From NCBI GenBank assembly GCA_944359075.1, contig CALVSR010000004.1:1-42664 (forward strand): a DNA stretch of 42,664 nucleotides. The letters are read 5' to 3'. Numbering within the stretch: the first letter of the stretch is position 1; the number at the start of each line of letters is the position of its first letter. Below, piece after piece: positions 15,913 through 22,825 of this stretch. The translations under genes and the position numbers were made by a program. The notes under the pieces are model-generated. The model was not told the DNA's origin, searched no databases, and saw only the letters and a list, made by a program, of their open reading frames with translations. The stretch is from an uncultured Bacilli bacterium. GTDB lineage: Bacteria; Bacillota_I; Bacilli_A; RF39; UBA660.

Positions 15913-16989
15913 ATGAAAAAAATTTTTAGTAAAATATTAGGTCAAAAAGAAAAACAGCATATTCCTATTGATGCTAATTTAAGAAACACTTCTAATTTTC
16001 CAGCTGTTTTTGTTAGTAAAGACGAAGATATCATTAGAATTGATATTCGTGAAGATATTACTTTAGAAAATTATATTAGTGCTATTCATAACATCTTTCC
16101 TGAACAATTAAAAAATAAAATAAATATTAATATTGTTTTGGAAGAAGGCTCTAAAGTTCCTAAACAAATTTTATATATTATAGAAAATAATCAAACTTTA
16201 TATAATATCTCTATCCAAAATCTTAGGATTTATTTATTTGAGCAGCAAAAAGAAAATATGAATGTGAAAGAGCGGCTTCTTATGATTGATAAGAGTCATG
16301 GCAATTATCAAATTATGACTGTTGATTATGACTCGCATGATAATTATCAATATAAAAGAGAATTTTGTTTTGATAGCAACGATATTAATCATTCTATTTG
16401 TAAAGGCTTTTTAAATAGAGGACAGGCTTTATTAGAAGCAAGGAAGTTGCTTCAAAATCTAAAGCAAATTCCTTTATTTCATAAAATTCAAAGTGTTAAT
16501 TGGTACTATTCTTCTTTATATATAGTTGAAGAAAATGATTATTATCCAGTTATAGAAAATGATATATTAGCTTTATCTTGGCAATTTTTTTCTATTTGTG
16601 AAAATCAAGATATTTATCAAAATAAAATGGAAACATTGGCTATTATTTTGAAAGAAACGATGGAGAAGGTTGGTACGATATCATATGATTTTTTATGTAG
16701 TAGTGGTTTTACCTATGATGGTAATATTGGTTATGATATTTTACCTCCTTTTAGAAATCAACATTATGCTACTATGGCTTTAGGGTTATTAAATGATTTA
16801 CTTAAAGACAATACATTTTCCGGAGATAAAGATTTATATATTTCGACTCTTCCAGATAATTATTATTCGCAAAAAGTGGCTTTAAATAATGGTGGAGAGT
16901 TATACTATGAAGGAAATGTTCCTAAAGAAGATTCCCTTTATTACGTTGATGGTATTAAAAAAGTAAAAGTTTTTAAAATTAAAATGTAG
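15913..16989 (+). CDS. Hypothetical protein, 358 aa
   Basis: Not recognised. A soluble protein without signal or membrane segments, rich in Asn, Ile, Tyr and Gln. An N-terminal stretch (about 35-125, RIDIREDITLENYISAIHNIF...) looks alpha/beta. The C-terminal third includes GTISYDFLCSSGFTYDGNIGYDILPPF and ends in a short beta-rich region. AAAGGA precedes ATG 15913; the in-frame start at 15874 would lie in the promoter. It has its own promoter and a strong hairpin after the stop, so it is monocistronic. It takes the place of coaX-hslO seen after ftsH in B. subtilis. Confidence 0.65.
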   Translation: MKKIFSKILGQKEKQHIPIDANLRNTSNFPAVFVSKDEDIIRIDIREDITLENYISAIHNIFPEQLKNKININIVLEEGSKVPKQILYIIENNQTLYNISIQNLRIYLFEQQKENMNVKERLLMIDKSHGNYQIMTVDYDSHDNYQYKREFCFDSNDINHSICKGFLNRGQALLEARKLLQNLKQIPLFHKIQSVNWYYSSLYIVEENDYYPVIENDILALSWQFFSICENQDIYQNKMETLAIILKETMEKVGTISYDFLCSSGFTYDGNIGYDILPPFRNQHYATMALGLLNDLLKDNTFSGDKDLYISTLPDNYYSQKVALNNGGELYYEGNVPKEDSLYYVDGIKKVKVFKIKM

Positions 16990-17026
16990 CACTTTTGAAC
17001 CTTAGAAAATGCTACTTTTATTTTAA
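16986..17026. terminator. Terminator between convergent genes
   Basis: GTAGCA(c)TTTT from 16986 pairs with AAAATGCTAC (17006-17015), one bulged base; T-rich DNA follows on the plus strand, with A/T-rich DNA on the other side. It could serve both the 358-residue gene and the minus-strand repressor. Confidence 0.7.
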
Positions 17027-17460
17027 ATTTTTTTTCTACCTAATATTTCATCAATAGAAAAATTTTTATATATTTTTGATAAATTAAATAAGAAGTTAGT
17101 TGGAATTAGATATCTGCTATTTTCATAATGTGCATAGGCTGATTGGCTAGTATTAATGATTTCAGCTATTTGTTGTTGAGTTTTATTATTTTCCTTTCTG
17201 ATTTTTTTTAGATTTTGAGCAATAAGTTTTAAGTCAATTGTTAATTCTTCATAATTTTCATTTGTATCTTTTAATCCAAAGAGATAATCTAGGCTGTAAT
17301 GATATTTATTGGCATATTTTATTAATTGTTCTAATGGAATAGTATCTTTATTTGTTTCCCAACCAGATATAGTAGAGTATGTTACACCAAATAAAGCTGT
17401 TAAGTCTTTTTGTTTTAGATTTAATGCTTCTCTTGTACTTTTTAGTCTATATATAATCAT
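17023..17460 (-). CDS. Transcriptional regulator with two XRE-type HTH domains
   Basis: A 145-residue protein made of two helix-turn-helix domains: residues about 3-60 (REALNLKQKDLTALFGVTYSTISGWE) and about 78-135 (RKENNKTQQQIAEIINTSQSAYAHYE). No peptidase or ligand domain follows. Start is ATG 17460, with GGTGAT at 17471-17466; the TTG at 17472 overlaps that site. It is divergent from the Ltp-type gene, with about 100 bases between them, and a minus-strand TATAAT at 17502-17497. The pairing is like a repressor governing an adjacent phage-type or immunity gene. Confidence 0.85.
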   Translation of the reverse strand: MIIYRLKSTREALNLKQKDLTALFGVTYSTISGWETNKDTIPLEQLIKYANKYHYSLDYLFGLKDTNENYEELTIDLKLIAQNLKKIRKENNKTQQQIAEIINTSQSAYAHYENSRYLIPTNFLFNLSKIYKNFSIDEILGRKKI

Positions 17461-17510
17461 TTCTATCACCAATTTATTTTTACAATATATTGAAAAATTA
17501 TACTTTTTTC

Positions 17511-17540
17511 TTGGGGAAATAGACTAAATAGTGTTATAAT
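17511..17540 (+). promoter_or_regulatory. Promoter of the Ltp-type gene
   Basis: TTGGGG (17511-17516), an 18-bp spacer and TATAAT (17535-17540) with upstream TGT. The neighbouring repressor would be well placed to bind in this divergent region. Confidence 0.55.
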
Positions 17541-17562
17541 TAGTTTGGAAGGAGGAAAGTGA

Positions 17563-18423
17563 GTGAGAGTAATATATGAAAAGTTAGAAAAAGTACCTAA
17601 GTGGTTAATTGTTTTTTTGATTGCAGCAACTATTCTTACTATTAATATTGCAAGTAGCGATAATGTTAAACATCTACCTAGCAGAGACGAAACGGATGCT
17701 GATGGTGATATCAATGTTACTGTTGACTTAGAACAGGAAGATAATTTGGAAACAACTACCATAACGGACAATGATGGTAATCAAGAAGATACTTATAACG
17801 AAACATCTTCTAATGCAAATAATAATATTTCTAATAATACAGATTCAGTCAATCATAACAGTTCAAATACTAATGATTCTATATACAATCAAGTGCCTAA
17901 TGAAAGTTCATCTAATTCTAATAATACTTCTGCAAATAATAATACAACCAATAGTGGAAGTACATCCAATCATGGCTCAAGTCAAAACTCTATTACTGTA
18001 AGTCAACAACAAGCTCAGCGGAAAGCAAAGGAGTATTTAGATGTAATGGCATTTTCACGTGCCGGGTTAATTGAACAATTAGAATATGAAGGATTTTCTG
18101 AAACTGATGCTACTTATGGCGTTGATAACTGTGGCGCCGATTGGAATTATCAAGCTGTAAAGCAAGCAAAAACATATCTAAATACAATGGCTTTCTCATA
18201 TAGTAGCCTAAAAGAACAATTGGAATATGAAAAATTTACTAGTTCTCAAGCTACTTATGGTGTTGATAACTGTGGTGCCGATTGGAATTATCAAGCCATA
18301 AAGAAAGCGAAGGAGTATTTAGATATAATGGCATTTTCTCATGATGAATTAGTAGAGCAACTTAAATATGAGGGATTTACTCAATCGCAGGCTGAATATG
18401 GTGTTTCACAAAATGGCTTATAA
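17563..18423 (+). CDS. Membrane-anchored Ltp-type repeat protein (superinfection-exclusion-like)
   Basis: A 286-residue protein. One membrane span (about 13-30) is followed by an acidic and then Asn/Ser/Thr-rich linker to about 145, and three C-terminal repeats of about 47 residues with the pattern A..YL..MAFS...L.EQL.YEGF....A.YGVDN.GADWNYQA. This is the repeat of the Ltp/host-cell-surface-exposed lipoprotein family, whose Streptococcus phage TP-J34 member blocks DNA injection by other phages. There is no N-terminal cysteine, so it is anchored by a helix rather than a lipid. GTG start 17563 with GGAAGGAGG upstream. Immunity is inferred from the family and neighbours. Confidence 0.8.
   Translation: MRVIYEKLEKVPKWLIVFLIAATILTINIASSDNVKHLPSRDETDADGDINVTVDLEQEDNLETTTITDNDGNQEDTYNETSSNANNNISNNTDSVNHNSSNTNDSIYNQVPNESSSNSNNTSANNNTTNSGSTSNHGSSQNSITVSQQQAQRKAKEYLDVMAFSRAGLIEQLEYEGFSETDATYGVDNCGADWNYQAVKQAKTYLNTMAFSYSSLKEQLEYEKFTSSQATYGVDNCGADWNYQAIKKAKEYLDIMAFSHDELVEQLKYEGFTQSQAEYGVSQNGL
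18111..18296 (+). repeat. Direct DNA repeat within the Ltp-type gene
   Basis: A 45-bp unit at 18111-18155 recurs at 18252-18296 with two C-to-T differences, period 141 bp (47 codons). The near-identity suggests recent internal duplication or gene conversion. Confidence 0.8.
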
Positions 18424-18492
18424 TGTTTTATATCTTTTGAAAACAGCTTAGTAGTAATACATTCTTTATACTACTGGGAAATAGGAGGTTTT

Positions 18493-18735
18493 ATGAATAA
18501 TAATATTAAAATGAAAACAAATTCTTTTGCTTTAGCAGGTTTTATTGTATCTGTTAGTTCTTTGTTTTTAAACTTTTGGGGAATAGTTGGGATTATTGGT
18601 TTAGTTTTATCTAGTGTTGGTATATCACAAATTAAAGTATCTAATGAAAAAGGAATCGGTATGGCAATATCTGGAATTATTATAGGTGTTTTTAGCATTC
18701 TATATGCTTTTTATATTATTGTTGCTACTTTTTGA
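18493..18735 (+). CDS. Small DUF4190-type membrane protein
   Basis: An 80-residue protein with two or three hydrophobic segments (about 10-27, 29-43 and 55-78) and the DUF4190 pattern ALAGFIVS..S, GIVGIIGLVLSSVGI.QIK and KGIGMAISGIIIG. Function unknown. AGGAGG precedes ATG 18493. A 7-bp inverted repeat (18450-18456 with 18469-18475) lies just upstream. It probably belongs with the Ltp-type gene 70 bp before it. Confidence 0.7.
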   Translation: MNNNIKMKTNSFALAGFIVSVSSLFLNFWGIVGIIGLVLSSVGISQIKVSNEKGIGMAISGIIIGVFSILYAFYIIVATF

Positions 18736-18753
18736 TAGGAGTGAATATTGGTT

Positions 18754-18906
18754 ATGCATATTTCAGAGAATGATTGGTTAATTATTGTTTTAACTATCGT
18801 ATTTTTAGGTATACTTTTAGTAGCTATTACACATTACCATGGTGAAAATAATATTATTGGATTGCAATTAAATTGTTTTCATAATTCAGTATCATTTTAT
18901 ATATAA
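18754..18906 (+). CDS. Small single-span membrane peptide, 50 aa
   Basis: Not recognised. MHISENDW is followed by a hydrophobic stretch (about 9-26) and a polar tail. AGGAG (18737-18741) lies 12 bases before ATG 18754, and 6 bases before an in-frame TTG at 18748 that may be the true start. It follows the DUF4190 gene by 18 bases and is closed by a terminator, so it looks like the last gene of the same unit. Confidence 0.5.
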   Translation: MHISENDWLIIVLTIVFLGILLVAITHYHGENNIIGLQLNCFHNSVSFYI

Positions 18907-18932
18907 AAGGAACAAAGTAGTTTCTTTTTTTT
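18906..18932 (+). terminator. Terminator of the Ltp/DUF4190 unit
   Basis: AAAGGAAC (18906-18913) pairs with GTTTCTTT (18920-18927) with one wobble, followed by T's. Confidence 0.7.
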
Positions 18933-18935
18933 GTG

Positions 18936-18944
18936 TGTTATAAT
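18936..18944 (+). promoter_or_regulatory. Extended -10 promoter
   Basis: TGTTATAAT at 18936-18944, 25 bases before ATG 18970. Confidence 0.5.
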
Positions 18945-18969
18945 AGGCAGCAATTGAAGGAGTGATTTG

Positions 18970-19420
18970 ATGTCACATATTGCAGAAAGATTAGTCAATA
19001 CCAATTATAACTATCATGGTATTCATTTGAATAACATACCAATGTTATTATCAAAAAAGAAAGGGAAAGTGTCATTTTCAAAGTTTGTGTTTATTACCTA
19101 TTTGTGGTGATTACTTAGTTACTGGTTATGTTAATGATTCATCTAACAAAGTTCGAGTTATTCACAGTTGGATAGAAACAGAAAACAATGTAATAGACTA
19201 TTGTAGTAATCTTGTTATTAGTAAAGAAAACAATTATCAATTGATGAATCCTGAAATTTTAAGTGTGATTAAGAAGGAAGATTATTTAAAAGATGCAAAT
19301 TCTAAATTTTTAAATTCATTGATTGGATGTAAGTTCTATTGTTTGTTTCGAGATGAATTATATTCTAATGGTCTCCTTAATTTTAATAATGAAGATTCTA
19401 TTCAAAAGCGTTTGAAGTAA
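18970..19420 (+). pseudogene. Hypothetical gene split by a frameshift
   Basis: A well-placed start (ATG 18970 after GAAGGAG) opens a 46-codon frame ending at TGA 19108. The +1 frame carries on from about 19031 to TAA 19418-19420 with a normal-looking protein (...CLLPICGDYLVTGYVND...). Removing one T from the TTT at 19084-19086 would join them into about 149 residues. The downstream part has no start or ribosome site of its own. Function unknown. It may be a decaying gene, a sequencing error or, less likely, a +1 recoding site. Confidence 0.55.
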
Positions 19421-19488
19421 TAGGACATAATGTGTAGTTTCTTTTTTTTAAGTTTTATGTTATTATCTATAGTGATTTGAGGGATAGT

Positions 19489-20475
19489 ATGGTATATATA
19501 GGAAATGTTGAAATTAAACATAAAACGGTTCTTGCACCTATGGCTGGAATTGGAAATTCTAGTTTTCGTAAGATTATTAAAAAAATGGGTGCAGGTTTAA
19601 TTTATGCTGAAATGGTTAGCGATAAGGCATTATTTTATCAAAATAAGAAAACAGTAGATATGCTATATATGGAAGAAATGGAAAGACCTATTACACAACA
19701 GATTTTTGGTAGCGATAAAGAATCTTTTGTAGTTGCTGCTAAGTTTATCTATGAAAATATGCACCCTGATATTATTGATATTAATATGGGTTGTCCAGTT
19801 CCAAAAGTAGCAGTTCGTGCTCAGGCTGGTAGTGCTCTTCTTAAGGATCCAGAAAAAATAAGAGATATTGTATCTAGTGTTGTTGAAGCTGTCCCTATTC
19901 CAGTAACTGTTAAAATCAGAAGTGGTTGGGATAGTGATCACATTAATGCAGTAGAAGTTGCTAAGATATGTGAAGAAGCAGGAGCAAGTGCTATCTGTAT
20001 TCATCCAAGAACTCGTAGCCAAGGATATAGCGGAAAAGCAGATTGGTCTATTATTAAGTCAGTGAAAGAAGCTGTATCTATCCCTGTTATTGGCAATGGG
20101 GATATTATCGATATTTATAGTGCTAAACAAATGCTAGATGAAACTGGTTGTGATCTTATTATGATAGGTAGAGGAGTGTTAGGCAATCCTTGGCTTATAA
20201 AACAAATTAATGCCTATTTAGAAGAAGGTATTATTTTACCAGATCCCACTTCTTTAGAAAGAATAGATATGTGTTTAGAACATCTACATAATTTATATCA
20301 GTTAAAAAATGAAAAATTGGCAGTACTCGAGATTCGAAATCATATTGCATGGTATTTAAAAGGAATCCCTGGTTCTAATGAAATCAAAAATAAAATATTC
20401 CTACAAAAGAATATTTCTGCTATAATTAAAATATTGAAGGAATATAAAGAATATATTCAAAATTTAGAAAGTTAG
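19489..20475 (+). CDS. dusB: tRNA-dihydrouridine synthase
   Basis: An FMN enzyme reducing uridines in the tRNA D-loop. Motifs: LAPMAGIGNSSFR near the N-terminus, INMGCPVPKVA with the catalytic Cys, TVKIRSGWD, CIHPRTRSQGYSG and GRGVLGNPWLI. 328 residues from ATG 19489, preceded by GAGGG; the TTG at 19477 overlaps that site. The dusB-lysS neighbourhood is as in B. subtilis, with an RDD protein between. Confidence 0.93.
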   Translation: MVYIGNVEIKHKTVLAPMAGIGNSSFRKIIKKMGAGLIYAEMVSDKALFYQNKKTVDMLYMEEMERPITQQIFGSDKESFVVAAKFIYENMHPDIIDINMGCPVPKVAVRAQAGSALLKDPEKIRDIVSSVVEAVPIPVTVKIRSGWDSDHINAVEVAKICEEAGASAICIHPRTRSQGYSGKADWSIIKSVKEAVSIPVIGNGDIIDIYSAKQMLDETGCDLIMIGRGVLGNPWLIKQINAYLEEGIILPDPTSLERIDMCLEHLHNLYQLKNEKLAVLEIRNHIAWYLKGIPGSNEIKNKIFLQKNISAIIKILKEYKEYIQNLES

Positions 20476-20484
20476 GTGATGGCT

Positions 20485-21204
20485 ATGCCAAGAGAAAAAA
20501 AGAAGAAAGAAGAAGTAGATGCTGTGATTTATGAACCTAAGAAAAAGAAACCTAGTGTTAAGGAAGAAAAAAATTATTCCGATAAAGAAATCGTTTTGGA
20601 GCAAACTTCACAAACCAAACCTTATTTTTTTCCCCGTTTGATTGCTTATATTATTGATATTTTGTTGGTTAGCTTAGTTTGCTCAGGGGTTTTGTTTTTA
20701 ATTCCCAAAAATGAAAATTACCAAAAGTATATGAAAGAATATGAACAAATTCAGGCTGATTTTATTTCAGAAAATATTACCTATGAGGAATATTTTAATA
20801 AATCTGTAGATGTTATTTATGATATTGACTATAATAATGTGATTTCGATGATACTTGAAATTCTATTTATTATTCTTTACTTTGTAGTATTTCAGTTTTA
20901 TAATAAAGGACAGACTTTTGGTAAGCGATTAATGAAATTAAGAGTTGTTAGTGTCAAAGAGAAAGAGTTAACCTTAAATCAAATGGTTTATCGTGCTTTG
21001 ATTATTAATTCTATTTTTATTAATTTATTGATTTTAGCTTCTTTACTTTTCTTAGGAAGAAGTTATTATTACTATGCTAGTGCATCATTGCAATTCCTTG
21101 CTGGAGGTATTGTGCTTGTTACTTTATTTATGATATTATTTCGTAAAGATGGGCGTGGACTTCATGATGTAGTAGCTGGAACTAAAGTGATTCAAGAAAA
21201 TTAG
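20485..21204 (+). CDS. RDD family membrane protein
   Basis: A 239-residue protein with a very basic cytoplasmic N-terminus (REKKKKEEV, PKKKKPSVKEEK), then PRLIAYIIDILLV carrying the RDD-type Arg and Asp, and about four membrane spans. A C-terminal FRKDGRGLHDVVAGTKV motif is typical. Some RDD proteins are Na+/H+ antiporters but most are uncharacterised. I chose ATG 20485, with AGGTGAT overlapping the dusB stop as ribosome site. It lies in one operon with dusB and lysS. Confidence 0.82.
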   Translation: MPREKKKKEEVDAVIYEPKKKKPSVKEEKNYSDKEIVLEQTSQTKPYFFPRLIAYIIDILLVSLVCSGVLFLIPKNENYQKYMKEYEQIQADFISENITYEEYFNKSVDVIYDIDYNNVISMILEILFIILYFVVFQFYNKGQTFGKRLMKLRVVSVKEKELTLNQMVYRALIINSIFINLLILASLLFLGRSYYYYASASLQFLAGGIVLVTLFMILFRKDGRGLHDVVAGTKVIQEN

Positions 21205-21215
21205 GAGGAATCTAT

Positions 21216-22700
21216 ATGAGAAATTTTTCTGAACAGGAACTTGTTAGAAGAGAAAAAGTAGAAAAAATTAAAGAATTTTGTAACCCTTATCCTGAAAGAT
21301 ATGAATTAACTCATTCTTTACAGGAAGCTAGTACTTTAGATGATGGAACGACTGGAGTAAGGATTGCTGGAAGAATTGTATTTATGCGTAAGATGGGTAA
21401 GATGAGTTTTCTAAAATTACGTGATATAGAAGGAGAGCTTCAAGTTTCCATTAAGATTGATTTGGTTGGCGAAGAAAAATATGAGTTTTTTAAAGCTAAT
21501 ATCGATATTGGGGATTTTATTGGTGCTGAAGGAGAAGTCTTTACTACCCATACTGGTGAAAAAACACTTCGAGCTAACCAATTTGAATTTTTAGGAAAAG
21601 CTTTAAAACCACTTCCAGAAAAGTTTCATGGTCTTACGGATTTAGAAGCTTGTTATCGTCAAAGATATGTAGATTTGATTATGAACGAAGATACTAGGAA
21701 GAGATTTATTACACGTATTCGATTTATTCGCGAACTTCGTAATTATTTAGATAATTTAGGGTATATGGAAATTGAAACTCCTATTTTGAATAATAAAGCT
21801 AGTGGTGCTACAGCACGTCCATTTAAGGCTCATCATAATGCCCTTGATTTAGATGTTTATCTTCGTATTGCTCCTGAAACCTATTTAAAAAGAGCTGTTG
21901 TTGGAGGGTTTCCTAAAGTTTACGAAGTAGCAAGATGCTTTAGAAATGAGGGAATGGATGCTTCTCATTTACAGGATTTCACTATGGTTGAAGGGTATCA
22001 GGCATATTTTAATTATGAAGATAATATGAAATTTATTCAGAAGATGCTTCAAACTATTATTATGAATATTTTTGGTACCTTGACTATTCCATTTGGTGAT
22101 AAAGAAATTGATATGAGTGGAGACTGGGGTAGAGTATCTTTTAGAGATTTATTGATTCAATATGCGGATATTGATATTCATATTTATGATACAAAAGAAA
22201 AACTGTTAGAAATTATTAAGGATAAGAAAATCGAAGTAGAGAGCGAAACACCACTTGAAAATTTAGGATTCGGTAATTTGGTAGATGTGCTATATAAGAA
22301 AGTAGCTCGTCCTCATATGGTGGGACCGGTTTATTTAACAGAACATCCAACTAGCTTATCTCCTTTAGCAAGAAGTAACGATCTTCATCCTGAAATTAGT
22401 GATCGTTTTCAACTAGTTATTAATGGAGCAGAAATTGTCAATGGATACTCAGAGCTTGTGGATCCACAGGAACAAGAAAGAAGATTGCTCGAGCAAGCTA
22501 GTTTAAAAGCTCAAGGGGATGAAGAAGCAATGGAAATGGATTATGATTACATTTCGGCCATGGAATATGGTATGCCTCCTATTTCTGGATGGGGAATGGG
22601 TATTGATCGAATTGTTCAGTTATTAACAGGAAGTGAAAGTATTCGTGATGTAGTTATGTTTCCTTTGATGCGCCCTCTTGATAACCAAGAAAATGATTAA
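21216..22700 (+). CDS. lysS: Lysyl-tRNA synthetase, class II
   Basis: Charges tRNA-Lys. An N-terminal OB-fold anticodon domain (about 50-140, GRIVFMRKMGKMSFLKLRD) precedes the class II core with motif 2 FRNEGMDASHLQDFTMVEGY and motif 3 GWGMGIDRIVQLLTG. 494 residues is normal. AGGAGG lies 8 bases before the ATG; 11 bases separate it from the RDD gene. A clear terminator follows. No T-box is present. Confidence 0.97.
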   Translation: MRNFSEQELVRREKVEKIKEFCNPYPERYELTHSLQEASTLDDGTTGVRIAGRIVFMRKMGKMSFLKLRDIEGELQVSIKIDLVGEEKYEFFKANIDIGDFIGAEGEVFTTHTGEKTLRANQFEFLGKALKPLPEKFHGLTDLEACYRQRYVDLIMNEDTRKRFITRIRFIRELRNYLDNLGYMEIETPILNNKASGATARPFKAHHNALDLDVYLRIAPETYLKRAVVGGFPKVYEVARCFRNEGMDASHLQDFTMVEGYQAYFNYEDNMKFIQKMLQTIIMNIFGTLTIPFGDKEIDMSGDWGRVSFRDLLIQYADIDIHIYDTKEKLLEIIKDKKIEVESETPLENLGFGNLVDVLYKKVARPHMVGPVYLTEHPTSLSPLARSNDLHPEISDRFQLVINGAEIVNGYSELVDPQEQERRLLEQASLKAQGDEEAMEMDYDYISAMEYGMPPISGWGMGIDRIVQLLTGSESIRDVVMFPLMRPLDNQEND

Positions 22701-22706
22701 AAAAAT

Positions 22707-22743
22707 AACTAGGAATTTATGATTCGTCATTTCCTAGTTTTTA
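22707..22743 (+). terminator. Intrinsic terminator after lysS
   Basis: A 9-bp stem, AACTAGGAA (22707-22715) with TTCCTAGTT (22731-22739), then T's. Confidence 0.75.
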
Positions 22744-22779
22744 ATTTCCATATTTCACCAAAGTTTCACTGAAAAAAGT

Positions 22780-22807
22780 TTGTTTTTTCTTATAAATTAT
22801 GTATAAT
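22780..22807 (+). promoter_or_regulatory. Promoter for the transporter gene
   Basis: TTGTTT (22780-22785), a 16-bp spacer and TATAAT (22802-22807). Confidence 0.6.
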
Positions 22808-22825
22808 TATTATGGGAGGGTTAAT

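Noticed and set aside
17023-18906. Complete prophage
   Set aside because: Only a repressor and an Ltp-type protein; no integrase, structural, lysis or attachment-site sequences are visible.
19051-19059. A_AAA_AAG -1 frameshift signal as the way to join the split gene at 18970-19420
   Set aside because: The needed shift is +1; a -1 shift leads to the wrong frame.
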